Source of the DNA: GCA-002713455 sp964428745
GTDB lineage: Bacteria; Fidelibacterota; Marinisomatia; Marinisomatales; TCS55
Reading direction: 5' to 3'
DNA: 17,260 nt
NCBI GenBank assembly: GCA_964428745.1
Contig: CAYRYZ010000032.1
Span: 1-17,260, forward strand
The notes beneath the pieces are model-generated. The model saw only the letters and a program-made list of their open reading frames with translations, was not told where the DNA came from and did not search any database. The position numbers were made by a program, and so were the translations under genes. Below, piece after piece: positions 9,472-15,579 of this stretch. Within the stretch, counting starts at the first letter, position 1; every line of letters starts with the position of its first letter.

Positions 9472-10481
9472 TGAAAATAATATATTTGAATAAAATGATA
9501 CTTTCGATTTTAGCCCTAATATTTTCCATTATTATTGGCTGTGAAGAGTCAAAAGATTCTGAAGAAGTAGTTGAAAAAACCCCAAAAGACACGGTTAAGG
9601 AAGAAGTTTTTCCTTTACTTGGGCATGATGCTCCGTACTATACCGATTCGGTATATTATGGTCGCGAAGAGTATATAGAATACCACGCTGGGAATATACC
9701 TCTTATTTTGTCAGTTCCTCATGGCGGGTGGCTCATTCCAGATGAGATTGACGATCGTACCTATGGGACAATGGTTACTGATGATAATACCTATCAAATG
9801 TCTAAGGTAATTATGGATACGATGGAGGCACGTTTTGGAAGTAAACCTCATGTCATTTTATGTCGTTTGAAGAGAAGAAAATTAGATGCGAATAGAGATA
9901 GTACAGAAGCGGCTCAAGAAAACAGATTCGCTCATAGAGCTTGGCAAGAATATCATTACTACATTGGTTCTGCAAAAAAGAAAATCGAATCTGAATTTGG
10001 TAGCGGGTTGTTTTTAGATATCCATGGACATGGTGCAAATCCGGATGGATATTATGATCTAAGAACTTGGTTGGGTTATTTGATGCCAGGAAGCGTTCTT
10101 GATCAGAACGATGAAACTCTGAATACAAACTCAAACGCAATCAAAACAAGCATTAGAGCTCTAGTAGATACTTCAGATTTCTCATTTATTGAGGTATTGA
10201 GAGGGCAGCATAGCTTTGGTAGTTTATTAGATAGTTTAGGCTTTGGCTCAGTTCCCAGCAAAAAATATCCTGGTCCTGATGGTTCAAGATTCTTTTCTGG
10301 GGGATATAATACAGCTCGCCATGGTTCAAGAGACGGTGGCATCATAAGTGCAATACAGATTGAGGCTCCTAAGCCTGGAATTAGACAGAATCAACAAACG
10401 TGGTCTAATTTTGCTAGTGCATTAGCAACAGTAGTTGACGAATATTATTTTCGTCACTTAAAACGAAGAATTAGAAATTAA
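9471..10481 (+). CDS. N-formylglutamate amidohydrolase-like lipoprotein
   Basis: This 336-residue protein resembles the N-formylglutamate amidohydrolase (HutG-type) family, zinc-dependent amidases related in fold to carboxypeptidases. Visible family motifs are 'LSVPHGGWLIP' (His84), 'VTDDNTYQ' (Asp104/105), 'KLDANRDSTEAA' (around 138-148) and 'FLDIHGHG' (Asp183, His185, His187). These are plausible metal and substrate ligands. The N-terminus is a lipoprotein signal, 'FSIIIGC' with Cys24, followed by an acidic linker, so the enzyme acts outside the cytoplasm. Classical HutG in histidine degradation is cytosolic, so a different substrate is likely, for example N-acyl amino acids or peptides. 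It is the last gene of the propeller-DASS unit, and its stop codon overlaps by four bases the stop of the convergent hydrolase gene. Family assignment is good; substrate unknown. Confidence 0.8.
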   Translation: MKIIYLNKMILSILALIFSIIIGCEESKDSEEVVEKTPKDTVKEEVFPLLGHDAPYYTDSVYYGREEYIEYHAGNIPLILSVPHGGWLIPDEIDDRTYGTMVTDDNTYQMSKVIMDTMEARFGSKPHVILCRLKRRKLDANRDSTEAAQENRFAHRAWQEYHYYIGSAKKKIESEFGSGLFLDIHGHGANPDGYYDLRTWLGYLMPGSVLDQNDETLNTNSNAIKTSIRALVDTSDFSFIEVLRGQHSFGSLLDSLGFGSVPSKKYPGPDGSRFFSGGYNTARHGSRDGGIISAIQIEAPKPGIRQNQQTWSNFASALATVVDEYYFRHLKRRIRN

Positions 10482-11392
10482 TTAGATAATATACTATTAA
10501 ATATCTTGGCTGCAATTGGTGCTGTATTTCTTGCACTATGACCAAAATTAGGTACTGTTTCTAATTTCCAATTAAATTGAGTGTTAATTGATTTTGCTTT
10601 GGTTTCAGCAATGTTATAGAAGTATTTAGCCCTGGCATATCGGTGATCCCCTTGACGCATTGCCTCTTCAGTTTTTCTCAATGATGAATCATTAGGATCA
10701 GTATCATTTTCACCTACAAGCACAACTAATGGTAATGCAAATTTATTAGTTAGGTCCTTATCAATAAATGGCGAGTTATTTAAGCCATATGGAAATATTT
10801 CATCATAGGTGGGAAGTGTATACCAACCGCTACCCGCGGGTATGATGATTGATGCATTTTTTGGGTTCGTAAAAATTGCATATCGATGTACAAACTGCCC
10901 TCCACCTGAAAACCCATATATTCCATAGGTTTCTGCCGTTGTACCTCCGCTTTGTTTAATGTAAGAGAAAATCTCTTCAATCATATTGTATGCCCACGTA
11001 GTTGAGTCTGTGAATTGTTCATTAATATACATTCCACCATTTTGGTAATAATCACTTCCAGGGAATTGCGATTCATTAAATTCAGGGCAAACCACAAGAA
11101 AATCGTATTGGGTTGCAGACTCACTCCAATACCCACAGTTATTCACAACGCTCCGACTGCTACCATGCATAACAAAGATTATTGGTTTATTAATATTATC
11201 ATTATTTGGAAGAAAAGTATAAACTGTTATGGGTTTATTTGAAAGAGGTGCATATTTATTAAATTCAAATTTTCCATATCCAATTGAAATAAATGAGCTA
11301 TCAACATGCATTTCATCTTTTTCCTCTTTAGAATCTTCGCAGCCCATTGGCAAAGCTAAAATAAGTAGTACTGATAAAATGAAATATTTCAT
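10478..11392 (-). CDS. alpha/beta-hydrolase lipoprotein (PHB depolymerase/esterase-like)
   Basis: This is a predicted serine hydrolase of the alpha/beta fold. From the ATG at 11392 it has 304 residues. I prefer that start because it begins a compact signal, 'MKYFILSVLLILALPMGC', with lipid-bearing Cys18; a longer frame reaches back to 11482 but adds only a charged extension. The core shows the oxyanion strand 'IIFVMHGSS' (His76-Gly77), the nucleophile elbow 'YGFSGGGQF' (Ser162), an acid in 'VLVGENDTDPN' (Asp230 or Asp232) and 'PNFGHSA' (His285), a complete triad. The layout resembles PHB-depolymerase/feruloyl-esterase-type or dienelactone-hydrolase-like proteins, but no polymer-binding domain is present. 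The Pro at lipobox -3 is atypical. It is divergent from the DUF1611 operon. Substrate unknown. Confidence 0.78.
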   Translation of the reverse strand: MKYFILSVLLILALPMGCEDSKEEKDEMHVDSSFISIGYGKFEFNKYAPLSNKPITVYTFLPNNDNINKPIIFVMHGSSRSVVNNCGYWSESATQYDFLVVCPEFNESQFPGSDYYQNGGMYINEQFTDSTTWAYNMIEEIFSYIKQSGGTTAETYGIYGFSGGGQFVHRYAIFTNPKNASIIIPAGSGWYTLPTYDEIFPYGLNNSPFIDKDLTNKFALPLVVLVGENDTDPNDSSLRKTEEAMRQGDHRYARAKYFYNIAETKAKSINTQFNWKLETVPNFGHSARNTAPIAAKIFNSILSN

Positions 11393-11502
11393 GTGTTTGA
11401 TATCTAGCAATCTTTTAATTTTATATAACAGAATATTATAATTTTTCCGCATATCTCTTCCAATGAATATAATATTAATCAACTAGAAGAAAATTACTGC
11501 AA
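11393..11502. promoter_or_regulatory. divergent promoter region, hydrolase / DUF1611 operon
   Basis: With the shorter hydrolase start, 110 AT-rich bases separate the two divergent genes and must hold both promoters. TATAAT hexamers occur on the plus strand at 11437-11442 and 11468-11473, but neither has a convincing -35 partner. The DUF1611 start has only a weak purine-rich AGAAG about 12 bases upstream. I see no clear operator palindrome. The promoter role is inferred from gene orientation. Confidence 0.4.
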
Positions 11503-12540
11503 ATGAGCAAATCGAAGAAAAAAATCGTTGTACTATGCCATGGGGCATTCAATTATATAAAAAATAAAACAGGCAATATGCTTATTCGTTACCGTACGGA
11601 TGAAGTTGTGGCAATATTAGATAAAACTAAAGTCGGTATAACCTCTGAGGATGAGTTAGGATATGGAGGCAGCATACCTGTTTTAGAAAACTTTAAAGCA
11701 ACTGCTAATCTCTCTCCTGATACATTGGTAATTGGGAACGCCTCTCAAGGTGGGTTTATTAGTGATGAATATCGGACTGAAGTATTAAACGCAATTGAAG
11801 CAGGATGTGATATTGTTAGCGGAATGCATCAATTTATTACGGATGATAATGAATTCGTTAAGGCAGCTGAAAAGAATAATATCACTTTAACTGATTTAAG
11901 ACGGCCACCTGAGCCACCAAATTTCCCTAAAGGTTCTTGGCATGAACGCAAGATACCTGTTCTATTAATAGTTGGAACCGATTGCGATACAGGAAAAATG
12001 ACTACTGCTTGGGAAGTATCTGAGCGAATGAAGTCCAAAGGCCGCAAAGTCGAGTTTATTGGTACAGGACAAACTGGTATTTTGTTGAGTGGCTCTGGAG
12101 TTCCTATTGATGCTGTAAAAGCTGATTTTATGGCAGGTGAAATTGAACATGTCATAGATCAAGTATCTATTGATACGGAACTGATAATTGTTGAAGGGCA
12201 AGGTGCGTTAACCAATCAATACTATGCGGGAGTAACTCTTGGATTATTGCATGGCGCTATGCCCGACTATATGTTGATGACACATGACCCTACACGAGAC
12301 CTTGATGTTACGGATTTTCCAATGGCATCAATGAAGGATGTTATGGATATGCATATTGACCTCATGAAAAATTTTAGAGATTCTAAATTTATTGGAATCA
12401 ATTTGTTAACATTCAAATTATCTGATGATGATGCTGAAAAAGAAATTAAAAAAGTGCAAGAGGAATATGGAGTGGCAACGACCGATTTGATTAGATATGG
12501 AAGTAAGGGGCTTATTGAAACTATTGAGGAATTATTATGA
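11503..12540 (+). CDS. dgcN: DUF1611 / DgcN-type D-glutamate N-acetyltransferase-like protein
   Basis: This 345-residue cytoplasmic protein belongs to the DUF1611 family. It has an N-terminal Rossmann-like region (about 1-110) and a P-loop-like second half with 'VGTDCDTGKMTTAWE' (Gly158-Lys165-Thr167/168), 'FIGTGQTGIL' and 'IIVEGQGAL' (Glu231-Gly234), the hallmarks of the family. From memory, DUF1611 members named DgcN acetylate D-glutamate in marine Proteobacteria and halophilic archaea, acting with the epimerase DgcA to make the L form. A DgcA/AEE-like epimerase lies two genes downstream, which supports that assignment. The gene heads a tight four-gene operon; its TGA overlaps the start of the GGT-family gene by ATGA. 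The alternative is an uncharacterised P-loop enzyme of the same family with another acyl acceptor. Family certain, exact reaction moderate. Confidence 0.8.
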   Translation: MSKSKKKIVVLCHGAFNYIKNKTGNMLIRYRTDEVVAILDKTKVGITSEDELGYGGSIPVLENFKATANLSPDTLVIGNASQGGFISDEYRTEVLNAIEAGCDIVSGMHQFITDDNEFVKAAEKNNITLTDLRRPPEPPNFPKGSWHERKIPVLLIVGTDCDTGKMTTAWEVSERMKSKGRKVEFIGTGQTGILLSGSGVPIDAVKADFMAGEIEHVIDQVSIDTELIIVEGQGALTNQYYAGVTLGLLHGAMPDYMLMTHDPTRDLDVTDFPMASMKDVMDMHIDLMKNFRDSKFIGINLLTFKLSDDDAEKEIKKVQEEYGVATTDLIRYGSKGLIETIEELL

Positions 12541-14323
12541 TTAGAAAAACAGTATTTTGTTTCATTTTATTGATTGCTGGATGTGGGTCAAATATGCAAC
12601 GGTCTAATGGTGTCTACCCTGAGTCATCTAATAAAATTGTACGTTCCAGCAATGGTGTTGTATCTACAGCACATCCATTAGCTACTAAGGCTGGAGTTGA
12701 AATGTTATCAAAGGGTGGTAATGCTATTGATGCGGCAGTCGCCTCAGCATTCGCATTGTCCGTTGTTGAACCATCCATGAACGGTATTGGCGGACGTACT
12801 CAGATTCTTATCTATTCTCCTGAAACAGGATATCACGGTATTGATGCAACAACAGCTGCTCCAAATGATTACGATTATGAGAATGCTCCAAAAAAACGAT
12901 ATGGATATCCAAGTATTGGAATCCCTGGGGTTGTCAAAGGATTAACCAAGGCATTGTCAGAATATGGTTCGTTAGCTAGGGAAGAGGTAATGAGCCCAGC
13001 AATACAATTAGCAGAAAAAGGTCACGTATTGATTGCTGGAGAAGCAATAAGACAGTCATTTGTAAATGAGCAATTAAAAGAATTTGATGGATCTCGAAAA
13101 CATTTTTTGAATTNNNNNNNNNNNNNNNNNNNNNNNNNNNNNNNNNNNNNNNNNNNNNNNNNNNNNNNNNNNNNNNNNNNNNNNNNNNNNNNNNNNNNNN
13201 NNNNNNNNNNNNNTTTGTAAATGAGCAATTAAAAGAATTTGATGGATCTCGAAAACATTTTTTGAATTCGGATGGATCATCTCTTCGTCCAGGACAAATG
13301 TTTGTTCAAAATGATCTTGCCAAAGTTTTACAGGCTATATCAGATGAGGGAGAAGGTGTTTTTTATAAAGGTTGGATTGCTGAAAAGATTGTTTCAGATA
13401 TTCAGGCTAATGGAGGTGTATTAACGATGAAAGCCTTAGCTGAGTATAAAGCCATGGATTCACATATTGTAAAAGGGTCTTACCGCGGGAATGATTTGGT
13501 GGCATTATGGATGCCCTCATATGGTGCAATTACTATTGAGGCCTTACAAATCCTAGAATTATATGGGAATGAGCTATCAGATAATCAAAATTGGGGAGAA
13601 GCGGTATACCATGCGATTGAGTCAGCATATTTAGATCGAAAAGAGCAAAAAACATTAGAAGATGCGGATCGTTTAACATCCAAAGATTGGGCTGAAAAAC
13701 GTGCATCTGAAATTCACAACGATCAGTCGATGATTGATTGGGATTCATTGCCCGAATCATATAAGGTTGCTATGGGGCATACAACTCATTTAACTGTTGT
13801 TGATAAAAATGGTATGATAGCTGTTTTAACACAAACTGTTGGAACAACAATGGGCTCTAAAGTGGCTACTTCTGGTTTAGGATTTGTGTATGCGCAAACC
13901 CTTGGTGGTTATTTGGGCGAAGTGAAAGCTGGTCAGAGAGCTGCTTCACACATATCACCGCTAATTGTATCGAAAGATGGAAAGCCTTTTTTAGGACTAG
14001 GTGCAGCAGGTGGCTCTAGGATACCTTCATCTATTGTTGCTGTAGTTAGCCGAATTATTGACCAAGGGCATTCATTAGAGACTGCAATGGCTATGCCAAG
14101 AGTTCATCCTACAGAAGATGGTATAGATTTAGAGTTTACTGGTCCAAATGGCTTCAATTTGGCAGATAGCAGTTATTTTTCATCTAAAGGGCATTCAGTA
14201 TCAATAAAAAGAGGAAAAGCACGATTTGGTCGTGTTCATGCTGTTATGAAGAACCCTGATGGCGACGGATGGATCGGTGTTGCCGATCCTGATTGGGAGG
14301 GAAGTGCTAATTCTCCAGATTGA
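12537..14323 (+). CDS. gamma-glutamyltransferase-family Ntn-hydrolase lipoprotein (interrupted only by an assembly gap)
   Basis: The two frames on either side of the N run are one gene. Removing the N run and one copy of the duplicated 55 bases restores a single frame of about 543 residues, normal for GGT. The N-terminus is a lipoprotein signal, 'LLIAGC' with Cys16. GGT motifs include 'STAHPLATKAG', 'GGNAIDAAVASAFALSVVEP' and 'GIGGRTQI'. The autocleavage and nucleophile site 'GHTTHLTVVD' gives Thr364 (joined numbering), and 'GAAGGSRIPSS' supplies the oxyanion glycines. GGT precursors self-cleave before this Thr and transfer or hydrolyse gamma-glutamyl groups outside the cytoplasm. Oddly, the positions aligned with E. 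coli Arg114, Asn411, Gln430, Asp433 and Ser463 read Thr, Gly, Thr, Gly and His, so the canonical gamma-glutamyl pocket seems absent and another acyl substrate is possible. Start overlaps the upstream stop (ATGA). Confidence 0.87.
13059..13113 (+). repeat. 55-base direct repeat, left copy (assembly overlap)
   Basis: These 55 bases end exactly at the start of the N run and are identical to the 55 bases that begin right after it (13214-13268). The identity and the position at both contig ends indicate one genomic sequence present twice because two overlapping contigs were scaffolded with a gap. It is not a biological duplication. Confidence 0.95.
13114..13213. other. 100-N scaffold gap (spurious)
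   Basis: This is a run of exactly 100 N, the usual placeholder for a gap of unknown size. Because the flanks overlap by 55 identical bases, no sequence needs to be missing. Gap plus one repeat copy is 155 bases, not a multiple of three, which is why the GGT-family gene looks frameshifted in the raw sequence. Confidence 0.95.
13214..13268 (+). repeat. 55-base direct repeat, right copy (assembly overlap)
   Basis: This is the second copy of the 55 bases at 13059-13113. A TTG at 13262 inside it could be mistaken for the start of a separate short GGT gene. Joining position 13113 to 13269 makes a Ser codon and continues the frame without a break. Confidence 0.95.
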
Positions 14324-14326
14324 TTC

Positions 14327-15175
14327 ATGAACCTTTCTTATAATAAATATCGAATCCAATGCACACATCCATTTGGAATTTCACGTAGTAGCCATGATTA
14401 TTATGATATCATCTATATTTATTTAGAGCATAATGGAATGATCGGCAGGGGTGAAGCAGCACCTTCGGGGCGTTATGATGAATTTACAGATGATATTATT
14501 CAGATTTTAGACCAAGGAATAGAAATTCCAAACCAGATCGATGATCCAAAAAAGTTTTCTAAAAATATTGTTAATCAATGTAGAGGGATCAAGTCACTTG
14601 AAGTAGCCTTTTCAATGGCAACCTTAGACCTTTGGTGTCAACTGAACAAACATCCTTTATACGAATACTTTAATGCTGACCCAAGTCAAACGCCTTATAC
14701 ATCTTATACAATCTCGATTGGAGATATGGATTTGATATCTGAAAAGGTGAACGAGGGTTCTCCATATTCGATATTAAAGGTNNNNNNNNNNNNNNNNNNN
14801 NNNNNNNNNNNNNNNNNNNNNNNNNNNNNNNNNNNNNNNNNNNNNNNNNNNNNNNNNNNNNNNNNNNNNNNNNNNNNNNNNGGCATTAATATAAAACTCA
14901 TGAAATGCGGTAGTTTATTTGAGGCGCTAAAAATGATAAAGATGGCTCGAGATAGAGATATGAAAATCATGCTTGGCTGTATGATTGAGTCATCAATAGG
15001 GATTACAGCCGCTGCACATTTATCACCACTAGTTGATTATGCTGATCTTGATGGTAATTTATTAATTAATAATGATCCATATTGTGGAGTAACTGTTAAT
15101 AATGGACAACTGGTTTTACCTCAAGGAAATGGTTTAGGTATATCATTAAATTCAACAGATAATAATTTATTATGA
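14327..15175 (+). CDS. dgcA: enolase-superfamily dipeptide / N-acyl-glutamate epimerase (DgcA/AEE-like), centre missing in gap
   Basis: This enzyme belongs to the muconate-lactonizing subgroup of the enolase superfamily, cytoplasmic and Mg2+-dependent. The N-terminal capping domain includes 'GRGEAAPSGRY' and 'IKSLEVAFSMATLDLW'. The barrel begins at 'SYTISIGD', and the frame stops at the gap right at 'ILKV', the first Lys of the catalytic KxK pair. After the gap come 'GINIKLMKCGS' (the second catalytic Lys), 'LGCMIESSIGITAAAHL' and 'YADLDGNLLI'. The DLD (15044-15052) is a hallmark of L-Ala-D/L-Glu epimerases. The metal-binding Asp/Glu/Asp segment is hidden. About 248 residues are visible against roughly 320-360 for the family, so about 70-110 residues are absent, more than 100 N allow. 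It follows the GGT-family gene by 3 bases. DgcN upstream favours N-acetyl-D-Glu; DLD favours a dipeptide. Confidence 0.85.
   Translation: MNLSYNKYRIQCTHPFGISRSSHDYYDIIYIYLEHNGMIGRGEAAPSGRYDEFTDDIIQILDQGIEIPNQIDDPKKFSKNIVNQCRGIKSLEVAFSMATLDLWCQLNKHPLYEYFNADPSQTPYTSYTISIGDMDLISEKVNEGSPYSILKXXXXXXXXXXXXXXXXXXXXXXXXXXXXXXXXXXGINIKLMKCGSLFEALKMIKMARDRDMKIMLGCMIESSIGITAAAHLSPLVDYADLDGNLLINNDPYCGVTVNNGQLVLPQGNGLGISLNSTDNNLL
14782..14881. other. 100-N scaffold gap inside the epimerase gene
   Basis: This is a run of exactly 100 N. Unlike the first gap, I find no shared sequence between its flanks, so real sequence is missing. The flanking frames agree across it, but that can happen by chance one time in three. 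The expected enzyme length implies that the true gap is nearer 300 bases. Confidence 0.9.
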
Positions 15176-15576
15176 AAATTCTTGGCATTGAACATCTTGG
15201 AATTGCAGTAGATAGCATAGATAAAACTGCACCCTTTTGGAAGCACGTATTAAAGCTTTCGCATCGATCAACTGAAAACGTAATTGACCAAGGCGTTAAA
15301 ACAGATATATACGATACGGGGAAAGGTAAAGTAGAGTTACTTGAATCATTAGGTAGCGATACAACTATAGCAAAATTCTTAAATAATAATGGACCTGGAA
15401 TACATCATGTATGCTTTGAAGTAAATGATATAAACTTAGCAATAAAAGAGCTTAAAGAGAATAATATAAATGTTTTGTCAGATGAGCCTACGATAGGAGC
15501 TGAAGGATATAAAGTGGTCTTTATTCATCCTAAAAGTACCGGTGGTGTACTTGTTGAATTAGCTGAAAAAGTCTAA
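15172..15576 (+). CDS. mce: methylmalonyl-CoA epimerase-like VOC-fold protein
   Basis: This 134-residue cytoplasmic protein matches methylmalonyl-CoA epimerases of the vicinal-oxygen-chelate fold along its whole length: 'GIEHLGIAVDSIDKTAPFWKHVL', 'GKVELLESLG', 'IAKFLNNNGPGIHHVCFEV' and the C-terminal 'FIHPKSTGGVLVELAE'. Likely metal ligands are His8, one of His78/His79 and Glu129. The known reaction interconverts (2S)- and (2R)-methylmalonyl-CoA for the B12-dependent mutase in propionate, Val, Ile or Thr breakdown. Its ATG overlaps the epimerase TGA (ATGA), so it is translationally coupled. No mutase or propionyl-CoA carboxylase is in view. It may be a true Mce placed here for amino-acid catabolism, or a VOC relative acting on another acid; the near full-length match favours the former. 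It ends three bases from the stop of the convergent decarboxylase. Confidence 0.83.
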   Translation: MKILGIEHLGIAVDSIDKTAPFWKHVLKLSHRSTENVIDQGVKTDIYDTGKGKVELLESLGSDTTIAKFLNNNGPGIHHVCFEVNDINLAIKELKENNINVLSDEPTIGAEGYKVVFIHPKSTGGVLVELAEKV

Positions 15577-15579
15577 TTA

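Noticed and set aside
11393..11482. N-terminal extension of the alpha/beta-hydrolase up to 11482
   Set aside because: The extension is charged and precedes a self-contained lipoprotein signal beginning at 11392, so it would bury the signal peptide.
13059..13268. Biological direct repeat, target-site duplication or hidden insertion at the first gap
   Set aside because: The copies are exactly contig-terminal and 55 bases long, and removing one restores the reading frame. Target duplications of mobile elements are much shorter.
13262..14323. A separate short GGT gene starting at TTG 13262
   Set aside because: The TTG lies inside the duplicated contig overlap. Joining the contigs gives one continuous frame with the upstream half, so this is the second part of the same gene.
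12537..14323. Pseudogene call for the GGT-family gene
   Set aside because: The apparent frameshift comes from the N placeholder and duplicated overlap. The catalytic Thr, oxyanion glycines and signal peptide are intact.
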